64,000 nucleotides of DNA, from contig NZ_CP027218.1 of NCBI RefSeq assembly GCF_004124275.1, positions 4,981,001 to 5,045,000 of the forward strand. Reading direction: 5' to 3'. The notes under the pieces were generated by a model that had not been told where the DNA came from, did not search any database, and was given only the letters and a program-made list of their open reading frames with translations. The position numbers and the translations under genes were made by a program. Of the stretch, positions 15,222 through 24,761 are shown piece after piece. Source of the stretch: Pseudomonas sp. DTU12.3. GTDB taxonomy: Bacteria; Pseudomonadota; Gammaproteobacteria; Pseudomonadales; Pseudomonadaceae. Each line of letters begins with the position of its first letter. Position 1 is the stretch's first letter.

Positions 15222-17360
15222 ATGTTCGACTCTCTGTCCATTCGCCTGAAAATCGTCCTGCTCTCCGGTCTGTGCCTGCTCGGTGTGGTCGCGCTGATCG
15301 TCGGCATGAACATGTACCAGACCAACCAGAACGACGAACTGGTCAGCAATTCCAGCAATCAGCTGCTCACCGCCAGTGTGCAGAACCTGCTGCAAGCCAA
15401 AGCCGCCGAACAAGCGGTGCGGGTGCAGAAAACCTTCGGCGAAAGCCTGACGGTGATCACCGCCCTGGCCGACCAGATCAAGGACATGCGGGTGATGGCC
15501 ACCAAGCGCTCGCTGGACGCCGGCGCCCTGCGCGAAGAGTTGAACCTGAGCCTGAAAACCGCCTTCGAGCGCAACGACAAAGTGCTCGGCATCTGGCTCG
15601 CCTTTGAACCGAACGGCCTCGATGGCAAGGACAGTGAATTCGTTAACGACTCCGCGCGCCAGTCCAACGAAGCCGGGCGCTTCGCGACTTACTGGAGTCG
15701 CGCCGCCGGTTCCTCGCTGAACACCATCATGGTCGAAGAAGACCTGACCAAAACCACCCTCAGCGTCAGCGGCACGCCGTACAACAGCTGGTACACCTGC
15801 CCTCGCGACAACAAGCGCACCTGCTTGCTTGACCCGTATGCCGACACCGTGGGCAACAAGGAAATGCTCATGACGACCATTTCCGTACCGCTGATCATCG
15901 ACGGCAAGGCCATCGGCGTGGTCGGTGTCGACATTGCCCTCGACGCCTTGCAAGCGGCCGCCGTGGATTCCCAGCGCAACCTGTTCAACAACGCCGGGCA
16001 CATGCTGATTGTCTCCGGCAGCGGCGTGCTCGGTGCCGACAGTTCCGACGCCACCAAAGTCGGCAAAAAAATCAGCGACACCCTCGGTGCCGATGGCAAG
16101 GATGTCTTGCAACTGCTGACCTCCGGCACACCGAAGATTCTCGAACAGGGCGAGCTGATTCGTGCCGTGTACCCGGTCGACCCAATCGGCAACTCGCGTG
16201 CCTGGGGCGTGGTCATCGACCTGCCGAAACACGTGTTGCTGGCCGATTCGGTCAAGCTGCAAGCAGTGCTCGACGACGCCCAGGAAACCGGCGTGATCAC
16301 CGCACTGCTGGTCGCCGTCGCCGCCGGTCTTGTTGGCCTGTTGCTGATCTGGCTCACGGCGTCCGGTGTGACCCGGCCGATCAACAGCGTCGCCGAAATG
16401 CTCAAGAACATCGCCAGCGGTGAAGGTGATTTGACCCAACGCCTGAACTACACCAAGAAGGATGAGCTGGGCGAACTGGTGAACTGGTTCAACCGTTTCC
16501 TCGACAAGCTGCAACCGACCATCGCGCAGATCAAGCAGAGCATCACCGAAGCGCGCGGCACTGCCGACCAGTCTTCGGAAATCGCCCGTCAGACCAGTGA
16601 AGGCATGCAGGTGCAGTTCCGCGAGATCGATCAGGTTGCGACCGCCTCCAACGAAATGAGCGCCACTGCCCACGACGTCGCCAACAGCGCATCCAATGCC
16701 GCGAATGCCGCGAAAGGTGCCGATCAGTCGGCCAGGGACGGCATGTCGATCATCGAGCGCAGCACCCGCGACATCAACCAACTGGCCGATGAAGTCAGCA
16801 AAGCGGTGACCGAGGTCGAAGCGTTGGCGGTCAATAGCGAGCAGATCGGCTCGGTGCTGGAAGTGATCCGCAGCATCGCCGAACAGACCAACCTGCTGGC
16901 GCTCAACGCGGCGATTGAAGCGGCACGTGCCGGTGAGAGCGGGCGTGGTTTCGCGGTGGTCGCCGACGAAGTGCGTAACCTCGCCAAACGCACGCAGGAT
17001 TCGGTGGAAGAGATTCGGGTGGTGATCGAGCGCATTCAGACCGGCACCCGTGGCGTGGTCGCGACCATGCATTCGAGCCAGACTCAGGCGCACAACAACG
17101 CCGGGCAGATTCGTCAGGCGGTCGATGCGTTGGGCAAGATCAGCGACGCGGTAACGGTGATCAGCGACATGAACCTGCAAATCGCCAGCGCCGCCGAGCA
17201 GCAGAGCGCGGTGGCCGAGGAGGTTAACCGCAACGTTTCGGCAATTCGTACCGTGACCGAAACCCTGACCGGGCAAGCCACTGAATCGGCAGCGATCAGC
17301 AGCCAGCTCAATGCCTTGGCCAGCCAACAGATGAAATTGATGGACCAGTTCCGCGTATAA
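15222..17360 (+). CDS. Methyl-accepting chemotaxis protein with periplasmic Cache domain
   Basis: 712-residue chemoreceptor. Membrane segment 1 is about 10-30. The double-Cache ligand domain covers about 35-350 and includes GIWLAFEPNGLDGKDSEF and YADTVGNKEMLMTTISVPL. Membrane segment 2 is about 356-376, then HAMP (VTRPINSVAEMLKNIASGEGD) and the cytosolic signalling coiled coil. The hairpin tip EQTNLLALNAAIEAARAGE is near residue 555. There is no C-terminal NWETF-type pentapeptide. Cache receptors of this type in Pseudomonas often bind amino acids or polyamines; the ligand cannot be read from sequence. Monocistronic by position. Confidence 0.92.
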   Translation: MFDSLSIRLKIVLLSGLCLLGVVALIVGMNMYQTNQNDELVSNSSNQLLTASVQNLLQAKAAEQAVRVQKTFGESLTVITALADQIKDMRVMATKRSLDAGALREELNLSLKTAFERNDKVLGIWLAFEPNGLDGKDSEFVNDSARQSNEAGRFATYWSRAAGSSLNTIMVEEDLTKTTLSVSGTPYNSWYTCPRDNKRTCLLDPYADTVGNKEMLMTTISVPLIIDGKAIGVVGVDIALDALQAAAVDSQRNLFNNAGHMLIVSGSGVLGADSSDATKVGKKISDTLGADGKDVLQLLTSGTPKILEQGELIRAVYPVDPIGNSRAWGVVIDLPKHVLLADSVKLQAVLDDAQETGVITALLVAVAAGLVGLLLIWLTASGVTRPINSVAEMLKNIASGEGDLTQRLNYTKKDELGELVNWFNRFLDKLQPTIAQIKQSITEARGTADQSSEIARQTSEGMQVQFREIDQVATASNEMSATAHDVANSASNAANAAKGADQSARDGMSIIERSTRDINQLADEVSKAVTEVEALAVNSEQIGSVLEVIRSIAEQTNLLALNAAIEAARAGESGRGFAVVADEVRNLAKRTQDSVEEIRVVIERIQTGTRGVVATMHSSQTQAHNNAGQIRQAVDALGKISDAVTVISDMNLQIASAAEQQSAVAEEVNRNVSAIRTVTETLTGQATESAAISSQLNALASQQMKLMDQFRV

Positions 17361-17379
17361 ACCACACCGCATTTCCCTT

Positions 17380-17468
17380 GTAGGAGTGAGCCTGCTCGCG
17401 ATCGCGGTGGATCAGTGGAACATGTGTCGACTGATCTACCGCGATCGCGAGCAGGCTCACTCCTACAG
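17380..17468. repeat. REP-type inverted pair, family A variant
   Basis: TGTAGGAGTGAGCCTGCTCG and its complement enclose a loop whose ends (GATCGCGGTGGATCAG / CTGATCTACCGCGATC) also pair almost fully, giving one very long hairpin at the end of the chemoreceptor gene. Confidence 0.85.
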
Positions 17469-17532
17469 GAGCTTTCATTTAATCTAATAATGTTTTGCAC
17501 TATCATCGCCCTCTCGCTCCGGAGGGCCTTCG

Positions 17533-18879
17533 ATGACTGATTTACTCACGTTCATTCAAGCCGCACTCGGCTTGCCGCACACGCCGATTCCGTTCACCGA
17601 TCACGGCGCCCTGCCCTCGGCGTTCGCCGTCACTGACCTTGCGTGCGCGAGCATCGCCGCTGCCGCTCAGGCCGTCAGCGAATTGATCCAGCAGCAGACC
17701 GGTCATTTGCCCGCCATTGCAGTCGACCGTCGATTGGCTTCATTCTGGTTCTCCAGTTCGCTCCGCCCGAGCGGCTGGCAAGTGCCACCGCTGTGGGATC
17801 CGATTGCCGGTGACTATGCAACGAAAGACGGCTGGATCCGCCTGCACACCAACGCCCCGCACCATCGCGCCGCTGCCGAAAGCGTGCTCGGCGCCTGCGC
17901 TGACCGAACGGTGATGGCGGCGAAAGTCGCGCAATGGGCGAGCACGGATCTGGAGCACGCGGTGGTCGAGGCCAAGGGTTGCGCCGCCGAAATGCGCAGT
18001 TGGGCGCAGTGGCAACATCATCCGCAAGGGTTGGCGGTGAATGCCGAGCCGCTGGTGCATTTTCTCGATTCGCCGGATGAAAACGCGCAACCGTGGCAAG
18101 GCTCGGTCGAGCGACCATTGGCCGGGATCAAGGTGCTGGATCTGACGCGCGTTCTGGCTGGCCCCACCGCCAGTCGCTTTCTCGCCGGCCTTGGCGCTGA
18201 CGTATTGCGCCTCGATCCGCCGACCTGGAACGAGCCCGGTGTGGTGCCGGAAATGACCCTCGGCAAACGCTGTGCACGGCTGGATTTGCATAATCCGGCG
18301 GATCGCGCGGTGTTCGAAAACCTCCTCAAGCAAGCCGATATTCTGCTCCACGGCTACCGCGCCGACGCACTGGAACACCTTGGTTTCGGCGCCGAACGCC
18401 GCCGGCAACTGGCACCGGGTCTGATCGACGTCAGCCTCAACGCCTACGGCTGGAGCGGCCCATGGCAGAACCGCCGTGGCTTCGACAGTCTGGTGCAGAT
18501 GAGCAGCGGCATCGCCGAGGCCGGGCAGCGTTGGCAGCAAGCTGACAAACCGACGCCGTTGCCGGTGCAGGCGTTGGATCATGCGACCGGGTATTTGATG
18601 GCGGCGAGTGCGATCCGACTTTTGACCGAGCGTTTGGAGACCGGTCGCGGTAGCTCGGCGCGGTTGTCGCTGGCGCGGACGGCGAAGTTGTTGATTGAAT
18701 CTGGGCCTGGCACGAGTGAAGTTTTACGCGCCGAGGATAAGCAGGATCAGGATTCCTTTCTGGAGCAGACACCGTGGGGGTCGGCGCATCGGTTGCAGGT
18801 GCCGGTGAAGATCGGTGGTACGCCGATTCAGTGGGCGTTGCCGGCTACAGACCTGGGATCACACCAACCTCAGTGGTGA
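17533..18879 (+). CDS. CaiB/BaiF-family CoA-transferase
   Basis: 448-residue family III CoA-transferase. The C-terminal half carries the core: RPLAGIKVLDLTRVLAGPTASRFLAGLGADVLRLDPP near residue 200, then MTLGKRCARLDL and the long DVSLNAYGWSGPWQNRRGFDSL segment. The N-terminal 190 residues are a second, degenerate-looking domain common in Pseudomonas members. Such enzymes move CoA between carboxylic acids; the substrate is unknown. GGAGG lies 8 bp before ATG 17533. The gene stands alone between two hairpin repeats, with no pathway neighbours to suggest a substrate. Confidence 0.8.
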   Translation: MTDLLTFIQAALGLPHTPIPFTDHGALPSAFAVTDLACASIAAAAQAVSELIQQQTGHLPAIAVDRRLASFWFSSSLRPSGWQVPPLWDPIAGDYATKDGWIRLHTNAPHHRAAAESVLGACADRTVMAAKVAQWASTDLEHAVVEAKGCAAEMRSWAQWQHHPQGLAVNAEPLVHFLDSPDENAQPWQGSVERPLAGIKVLDLTRVLAGPTASRFLAGLGADVLRLDPPTWNEPGVVPEMTLGKRCARLDLHNPADRAVFENLLKQADILLHGYRADALEHLGFGAERRRQLAPGLIDVSLNAYGWSGPWQNRRGFDSLVQMSSGIAEAGQRWQQADKPTPLPVQALDHATGYLMAASAIRLLTERLETGRGSSARLSLARTAKLLIESGPGTSEVLRAEDKQDQDSFLEQTPWGSAHRLQVPVKIGGTPIQWALPATDLGSHQPQW

Positions 18880-18892
18880 CTATCACGGCCCC

Positions 18893-18967
18893 TTCGCGAG
18901 CAAGCCCGCTCCCACATTGGTTTTGTGCACGACACAGACCTAATGTGGGAGCGGGCTTGCTCGCGAA
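18893..18967. repeat. REP-type inverted pair, family A
   Basis: Inverted pair of the GTGGGAGCGGGCTTGCTCGC unit in the gap between two convergent genes (CoA-transferase and glycosylase), where it can end both transcripts. Confidence 0.85.
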
Positions 18968-18997
18968 GAGGCCAGATCAACGAATAGACGATTCGGA

Positions 18998-19861
18998 TCA
19001 ATCACCACGACTCAAAGACGCCCACAACACCTGCGCCGCATACCCGCGATAAGGCCGCCAAACCTCCGCCCGCACAGCCAACTCCCGCGCCGTCGGCCGC
19101 TGTCCTTCCAACACTTCCAGCGCGCGCAACAAGCCGACATCGCCATGGGGAAAACCATCCATATCGCGCAGCTGCCGCAACGCAATGTACTGCGCCGTCC
19201 ACTCACCTATCCCGTGCAACGCCAGCAGCCGTGCCACGCCGTCCTCGCGATTCGGCTCGAACAATGAAGGTTCTTCCAGCAACGCCTGCGCCACCCCTGA
19301 CAGCGTCCGACCGCGACTCTTCGGCATGCCCAGCGCCGCCAGATCTGCCACCGCCAATACGTGCGTCTCGGGAAACACATGCGTCAATCCAGGCACTGTG
19401 GATTCCAGCGGCGCGCCATATTGCGCCACCAGTTTTCCAGCCAGACGAATCGCCGCCACCACCGTAATCTGCTGCCCGAGCACGGCACGAAACGCCAACT
19501 CCAAGCCATCCCACGCTCCGGGAATCCGCAATCCCGGACTCTCGGCGATCAACCGCGTCAGCAGCGGATCATTCGCCAGATGCGCTTGCATCAGCGCCAG
19601 ATCTGCATCCAGATCAAACATCCGCCGTAATCTGGCAACGATCTCGGGCAGTGCCGCCGGATCAGGGAAATCCAGCTCTACCTGCAACGCATCACCCGCT
19701 TCCTGCCAGATCGATACCGTCCCGTGAACACCCTTCAAGCCAATGCTGCGCGAATAAACACCGTCGACGACCGACTCCATTCCGACCACCGCCCGCGCCG
19801 CAAGAAACCCCAACATCGCCGCCCAGTCATACGGCGGCTGATACTCAAGCGCCAACCTCAC
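18998..19861 (-). CDS. AlkA-like DNA-3-methyladenine glycosylase II
   Basis: 287-residue base-excision repair glycosylase that removes alkylated bases. The N-terminal AlkA domain (about 1-100) is followed by an HhH-GPD fold. The helix-hairpin-helix is LLALHGIGEWTAQYIALR, and the catalytic aspartate is Asp241 in GFPHGDVGLLRAL (AlkA Asp238 in E. coli). The FRAVLGQQITVVAA motif is also typical. The N-terminus lacks any methyl-acceptor Ada domain. The start is GTG 19861, overlapping the upstream antiporter stop codon by 4 bp (GTGA), so the two are co-translated although functionally unrelated. Confidence 0.87.
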   Translation of the reverse strand: MRLALEYQPPYDWAAMLGFLAARAVVGMESVVDGVYSRSIGLKGVHGTVSIWQEAGDALQVELDFPDPAALPEIVARLRRMFDLDADLALMQAHLANDPLLTRLIAESPGLRIPGAWDGLELAFRAVLGQQITVVAAIRLAGKLVAQYGAPLESTVPGLTHVFPETHVLAVADLAALGMPKSRGRTLSGVAQALLEEPSLFEPNREDGVARLLALHGIGEWTAQYIALRQLRDMDGFPHGDVGLLRALEVLEGQRPTARELAVRAEVWRPYRGYAAQVLWASLSRGD

Positions 19862-21285
19862 AACGACAGTAATCCGCTATACAAACCATAAGCCGCCAGC
19901 CCCGCGCCGATGACCACGCAGGTAAAAATGCCCTTCTCGACATGGGTGAACAACGGCTCACCCGCCTCATGCTTGGCCTTGGCAAACAGAATCACCCCCG
20001 GTGCATACAGCAACGCCGACAGCAGCAGATACTTCACCCCGCCGGCGTACAGCAACCACACCGCGTAACCGAGGGCGATGCCGCCGATCAGCAGATCCTT
20101 GGTGCGCTCGGCCGAAGCGTGTTCGTAGGTTTCGCCGCGCCCGCTAAGCAACACCGCGTAGGCCGCCGACCACAAGTACGGCACCAGAATCATCGACGAG
20201 GCCAGATAAATCAGGCTGGTGTAGGTGCCCGCCGAAAACAGCGTGATCAGCAGGAAAATCTGGATCATCGCGTTGGTCAGCCACAACGCATTGACCGGCA
20301 CGTGATTGTTGTTTTCCTTTTTCAGAAACGCCGGCATGGTCTTGTCCTTCGCCGTGGCGAAGAGAATCTCCGCGCAGAGCAATGCCCACGACAACAACGC
20401 ACCGAGCAGCGAAATCGCCAGACCGATGCTGATCAACAACGCGCCCCACGGCCCGACGATGTGTTCGAGCACCGCCGCCAGCGACGGGTTCTGCAGGTTG
20501 GCCAGTTCCGGCTGGCTCATGATCCCCAGCGACAGCACATTGACCAGTACCAGCAGCGCCAGCACGCCGACAAAACCGATCACCGTGGCGCGGCCAACGT
20601 CGCTGCGTTTTTCCGCCCGCGCCGAGTACACGCTGGCGCCTTCGATACCGATGAACACGAACACGGTGACCAGCATCATATTGCGCACCTGATCCATCAC
20701 CCCGCCGAAATTCGGGTTGCTGGTGCCCCAGATGTCGCGGGTAAAAATGTCAGCCTTGAACGCCACCGCCGCGATGACGATGAACATGATCAGCGGCACG
20801 ACCTTGGCCACGGTGGTCAGCTGATTGATCAGCGCCGCCTCCTTGATCCCGCGCATCACCAGAAAATGCACCGCCCACAGCAGCACCGAGGCGCAGGCGA
20901 TGGCGATTGGCGTGTTGCCCTGACCGAATACCGGAAAGAAGTAACCCAGCGTGCTGAACAGCAGAACGAAATAGCCGACGTTGCCCAGCCACGCGCTGAT
21001 CCAATAACCCCACGCCGACGAGAAACCCATGTAGTCGCCAAACCCGGCCTTGGCGTAGGCATACACGCCTGAATCCAGTTCGGGCTTGCGGTTGGCCAAG
21101 GTCTGAAAAACGAACGCCAGGGTCAGCATGCCGATCGCGGTAATGCCCCAACCGATCAGGATCGCCCCGGCATCGGCGCGCGCCGCCATGTTCTGCGGCA
21201 GCGAGAAAATCCCCCCGCCAATCATCGAACCCACCACCAGGGCGATCAACGCGCCTAATCGCAGCTTTTGCGTCGGTTGCGACAT
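19858..21285 (-). CDS. ArcD-like arginine/ornithine antiporter, second copy
   Basis: 475-residue APC-family antiporter with about 12-13 membrane helices. The opening LGALIALVVGSMIGGGIFSLPQNMAARA holds the GSMIGGGIF substrate-loop motif. It is the same length as, and closely similar throughout to, the arcD gene at 21872, but lies on the opposite strand and is joined to the glycosylase rather than to arcABC. It probably exchanges arginine for ornithine or a related basic amino acid. Different expression or specificity from the operon copy is likely but cannot be told from sequence. Confidence 0.85.
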   Translation of the reverse strand: MSQPTQKLRLGALIALVVGSMIGGGIFSLPQNMAARADAGAILIGWGITAIGMLTLAFVFQTLANRKPELDSGVYAYAKAGFGDYMGFSSAWGYWISAWLGNVGYFVLLFSTLGYFFPVFGQGNTPIAIACASVLLWAVHFLVMRGIKEAALINQLTTVAKVVPLIMFIVIAAVAFKADIFTRDIWGTSNPNFGGVMDQVRNMMLVTVFVFIGIEGASVYSARAEKRSDVGRATVIGFVGVLALLVLVNVLSLGIMSQPELANLQNPSLAAVLEHIVGPWGALLISIGLAISLLGALLSWALLCAEILFATAKDKTMPAFLKKENNNHVPVNALWLTNAMIQIFLLITLFSAGTYTSLIYLASSMILVPYLWSAAYAVLLSGRGETYEHASAERTKDLLIGGIALGYAVWLLYAGGVKYLLLSALLYAPGVILFAKAKHEAGEPLFTHVEKGIFTCVVIGAGLAAYGLYSGLLSL

Positions 21286-21331
21286 TCAAATCTCCCTTGT
21301 CCTGACAACGGTTCTCGAAACCTGTTTATAC

Positions 21332-21468
21332 CTGTGGCGAAGGGATTTATCCCCGTTGGGGTGGCGCAGCCGCCCCAGATCCAGTCAGCGCGGTGTATCA
21401 GACAGACCGAGTTCTCAGGTTTTGGGGCGGCTTCGCCACCCAACGGGGATAAATCCCCTCGCCACAGG
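21332..21468. repeat. Inverted repeat pair, family B
   Basis: Two GTGGCGAAGGGATTTATCCC-like arms face each other in the divergent region between the two arcD-like genes, with a second inner pair (GGGGTGGCG / CGCCACCC). Confidence 0.8.
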
Positions 21469-21871
21469 TTTATGTCTTAACTAACTAAATGGGTAAAGAG
21501 TAAATACGTTTATTAGATAACGCCAACAAACGCCCATTTATATATAGCCGATGACGCTAACGCCTAGCACGGTAAGTCGGTTTTGTGCGCGAATCCTGAT
21601 AAATCAATTCTGTACTGAAAACAGATGCGGAAAATTTGCCAAAAGCTGAAAAAGAACTAGCGTGATAATTCGAAAGTAATAATAGCCATTCCCAAGCACT
21701 TCACCAGAAAGCCTCTAGGACGGGCATTTCAGAAGATAGCTTTATGCCTGCTGTGGTTTCCTAAGTCATTCATTAACAATGGAATGTGGCCATGCACTGA
21801 TCTAAGTCAGCTGTTTGAACAGACAACAGAACTACGCTGTGATCTCTTCTCTCCTGCAATGGAGTCATGCA
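21469..21871. other. AT-rich divergent control region of the arc operon
   Basis: About 400 bp without a gene, visibly richer in A+T than the flanking coding DNA. It should hold the arcD promoter. The only regulator-like site I find is an Anr-type palindrome at 21797-21810. I see no convincing ArgR half-sites by eye. Confidence 0.5.
21797..21810. promoter_or_regulatory. Candidate Anr (Fnr-type) site upstream of arcD
   Basis: CTGAT-CTAA-GTCAG matches the TTGAT-N4-ATCAA Anr consensus at seven of ten half-site positions and is itself a perfect inverted repeat apart from its centre. It lies 61 bp before the arcD start. The P. aeruginosa arcDABC promoter is known to need Anr under oxygen limitation. 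Confidence 0.5.
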
Positions 21872-23299
21872 ATGTCTGAAGCTCCCGGAAAACTACGACT
21901 AGGTGCACTGGTTGCATTGGTAGTCGGCTCGATGATCGGTGGCGGGATATTCTCTTTGCCACAAAACATGGCCGCCAGCGCCGACGTCGGTGCGGTACTG
22001 ATCGGTTGGGCCATTACCGCTGTCGGCATGCTCACCCTCGCTTTTGTCTTTCAAACCCTCGCCAATCGCAAGCCTGACCTCGACGGCGGTGTCTACGCCT
22101 ACGCCAAGGCCGGATTCGGCGACTACATGGGTTTCTCGTCCGCCTGGGGTTACTGGATCAGTGCCTGGCTGGGCAACGTCGGCTACTTCGTTCTGTTGTT
22201 CAGTACCCTCGGCTACTTCTTCCCGATTTTCGGTGAGGGCAACACGGTTGCTGCGGTGATTGGCGCTTCGGTGCTGTTGTGGGCCGTGCACTTCCTAGTG
22301 CTGCGCGGGATCAAGGAAGCGGCGTTCATCAACCTCGTAACCACGGTCGCCAAGGTCGTACCGCTGGTGCTGTTCGTGTTGATCGCGGTGTTCGCCTTCA
22401 AACTGGACATCTTCACCGCTGACATCTGGGGCATCAAAAACCCGGATCTGGGCAGCGTGATGAACCAGGTGCGCAACATGATGCTGGTCACCGTGTGGGT
22501 GTTCATCGGCATCGAAGGCGCGAGCATCTTTTCCGCCCGCGCCGAAAAACGCTCGGACGTCGGTAAAGCCACCGTGATCGGTTTCATCACCGTGCTGCTG
22601 TTTTTGGTGCTGGTGAACGTGCTGTCGCTGGGCATCATGACTCAGCCGGAACTGGCGAAACTGCAGAACCCGTCGATGGCGGCCGTGCTTGAGCACGTGG
22701 TCGGTCACTGGGGCGCGGTACTGATCAGCGTTGGTCTGATCATCTCGCTGCTGGGTGCGCTGCTGTCGTGGGTGCTGCTGTGTGCGGAGATCATGTTTGC
22801 CGCCGCCAAAGACCACACCATGCCGGAGTTCCTGCGCAAGGAAAACGCCAACCACGTGCCGGTCAACGCCCTGTGGCTGACCAACGCGATGGTGCAGATT
22901 TTTCTGATCATTACGCTGTTCTCGGCGAGTACTTACCTGTCGCTGATCTACCTCGCCACTTCGATGATTCTGGTGCCGTACCTGTGGTCGGCGGCTTACG
23001 CCCTGCTGCTGGCGGTGCGCGGCGAAAGCTACGAAGGCTTTGCGGCCGAACGGCGCAAGGATCTGATTATCGGCGGCATCGCGCTGGTCTACGCGGTGTG
23101 GCTGCTGTATGCCGGCGGGGTCAAGTACTTGCTGCTCTCGGCCCTGCTCTACGCACCTGGCGCGATCCTGTTCGCCAAAGCCAAGCTGGAACTCAAACAA
23201 CCGATTTTCACTAACGTCGAGAAGCTGCTTTTCGCCGCAGTGGTCGTGGGTGCCCTAGTGGCAGCCTACGGTCTCTACGACGGTTTCCTGACTCTGTAA
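21872..23299 (+). CDS. arcD: Arginine/ornithine antiporter of the deiminase pathway
   Basis: 475-residue APC-family membrane antiporter bringing in arginine and expelling ornithine, so no energy is spent on uptake during anaerobic arginine fermentation. It has the N-terminal GSMIGGGIFSLPQNMAASA motif and roughly a dozen hydrophobic helices. ATG 21872 has GGAG 9 nt upstream; an upstream in-frame ATG at 21815 would add 19 residues not found in the twin protein. First gene of arcDABC, with 31 bp to arcA. Confidence 0.92.
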   Translation: MSEAPGKLRLGALVALVVGSMIGGGIFSLPQNMAASADVGAVLIGWAITAVGMLTLAFVFQTLANRKPDLDGGVYAYAKAGFGDYMGFSSAWGYWISAWLGNVGYFVLLFSTLGYFFPIFGEGNTVAAVIGASVLLWAVHFLVLRGIKEAAFINLVTTVAKVVPLVLFVLIAVFAFKLDIFTADIWGIKNPDLGSVMNQVRNMMLVTVWVFIGIEGASIFSARAEKRSDVGKATVIGFITVLLFLVLVNVLSLGIMTQPELAKLQNPSMAAVLEHVVGHWGAVLISVGLIISLLGALLSWVLLCAEIMFAAAKDHTMPEFLRKENANHVPVNALWLTNAMVQIFLIITLFSASTYLSLIYLATSMILVPYLWSAAYALLLAVRGESYEGFAAERRKDLIIGGIALVYAVWLLYAGGVKYLLLSALLYAPGAILFAKAKLELKQPIFTNVEKLLFAAVVVGALVAAYGLYDGFLTL

Positions 23300-23330
23300 C
23301 CCTTGATTTGTAATCTGGAGGATCACTGCA

Positions 23331-24587
23331 ATGACCACGGAAAAAGTTAAGTACGGCGTCCATTCCGAAGCCGGCAAACTGCGCAAAGTCATGGTTTGCT
23401 CCCCAGGTCTGGCCCATCAGCGGCTGACCCCGAACAACTGCGACGAACTGCTGTTCGATGACGTGCTCTGGGTGGCCCAGGCCAAGCGCGACCACTTCGA
23501 CTTCGTCACCAAAATGCGCGAGCGCGGCATCGATGTGCTGGAAATGCACAACCTGCTGACCGACATCGTCGCCATTCCCGAAGCGCTGGACTGGATTCTC
23601 GAGCGCAAGGTCACCGCCGACTCGGTGGGCCTGGGCCTGATCAACGAAGTCAAATCCTGGCTGAAGAGCCTCGAACCACGGCACATCGCCGAATTCCTGA
23701 TTGGCGGCGTGTCCGCCGATGATCTGCCGGACAGCTTCGGTGGCAAGACCATCCAGATGTTCCGCGATTTCCTCGGCCATTCGAGCTTCATTTTGCCGCC
23801 GCTGCCGAACACCCAGTTCACCCGCGACACGACCTGCTGGATTTACGGCGGCGTGACGCTGAATCCGATGTACTGGCCGGCGCGTCGTCAGGAAACCCTG
23901 CTGGCCACCGCCATCTACAAATTCCATCCACAGTTCACCAATGCCGAATTCGAAATCTGGTACGGCGACCCGGACAAGGAACACGGCAGCTCCACCCTTG
24001 AAGGTGGCGACGTCATGCCAATCGGCAACGGCGTGGTGTTGATCGGTATGGGCGAGCGCTCGTCTCGTCAGGCCATCGGCCAACTGGCGCTGAACCTGTT
24101 CAAGAACAAAGCCGTGGAAAAAGTCATCGTTGCCGGCCTGCCAAAATCCCGCGCGGCGATGCACCTCGACACCGTGTTCAGCTTCTGCGACCGCGACCTG
24201 GTGACGATTTTCCCTGAGTTGGTCAATCAGATCGTCGCCTTCACCCTGCGCCCAGACGAGAGCAAACAGGGCGGCATCGACATCCGCCGCGAAGAAGGCA
24301 CCTTCCTCGACACCGTGGCCAAGGCCCTCAACCTGCCAAAACTGCGCGTGGTGGAAACCGGCGGCAACAGCTTCGCCGCCGAACGCGAACAGTGGGACGA
24401 CGGCAACAACGTGGTGGCCGTGGAGCCGGGCGTGGTCATCGGCTACGACCGCAACACCTACACCAACACCCTGCTGCGCAAGGCCGGCGTGGAAGTCATC
24501 ACCATCAGCGCCGGTGAATTGGGCCGTGGCCGTGGCGGCGGCCACTGCATGACCTGCCCGATCATCCGCGACCCAATCGACTATTAA
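23331..24587 (+). CDS. arcA: Arginine deiminase
   Basis: 418-residue cytosolic enzyme turning arginine into citrulline and ammonia, first step of the deiminase pathway. The nucleophile is Cys406 in GRGGGHCMTCP, the same number as in the well-studied P. aeruginosa enzyme. Other active-site segments are LPNTQFTRDT, EGGDVMPIG and MHLDTVF. GGAGG precedes the ATG. The full length matches the family. Confidence 0.97.
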   Translation: MTTEKVKYGVHSEAGKLRKVMVCSPGLAHQRLTPNNCDELLFDDVLWVAQAKRDHFDFVTKMRERGIDVLEMHNLLTDIVAIPEALDWILERKVTADSVGLGLINEVKSWLKSLEPRHIAEFLIGGVSADDLPDSFGGKTIQMFRDFLGHSSFILPPLPNTQFTRDTTCWIYGGVTLNPMYWPARRQETLLATAIYKFHPQFTNAEFEIWYGDPDKEHGSSTLEGGDVMPIGNGVVLIGMGERSSRQAIGQLALNLFKNKAVEKVIVAGLPKSRAAMHLDTVFSFCDRDLVTIFPELVNQIVAFTLRPDESKQGGIDIRREEGTFLDTVAKALNLPKLRVVETGGNSFAAEREQWDDGNNVVAVEPGVVIGYDRNTYTNTLLRKAGVEVITISAGELGRGRGGGHCMTCPIIRDPIDY

Positions 24588-24606
24588 TTTTTTGACTAAT
24601 GACGAC

Positions 24607-24746
24607 CCGACGCTGTGAAAGCGTAGCGAGCGCAGGAAAGACAAGGCAAAAACAGGCGAGGAAGCGGAGTCTACTGCTTGTAAATGAGCATTCCGAGCCT
24701 GTTTTTAACGCAGTATTTCCAAGCGCAGTAGCTTTCACAGTGTCGG
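24607..24746. repeat. 140-bp element with terminal inverted repeats between arcA and arcB
   Basis: Ends CCGACGCTGTGAAAGC (24607-24622) and GCTTTCACAGTGTCGG (24731-24746) pair at 15 of 16 positions. A perfect inner pair AAAAACAGGC (24648-24657) / GCCTGTTTTT (24697-24706) follows. The whole segment can fold into one long hairpin inside the arc transcript. Layout is that of a non-coding dispersed repeat or MITE-like element; its copy number in the genome cannot be seen here. Confidence 0.7.
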
Positions 24747-24761
24747 GCAAGGAGATCCATC

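Noticed and set aside
15111..17372. 753-codon open frame antisense to the chemoreceptor
   Set aside because: Shadow of the GC-rich third-position bias; the sense strand has all chemoreceptor hallmarks.
21593..21613. Possible Anr site near TCCTGATAAATCAA
   Set aside because: Only the right half fits the consensus; the site at 21797 is better placed and symmetric.
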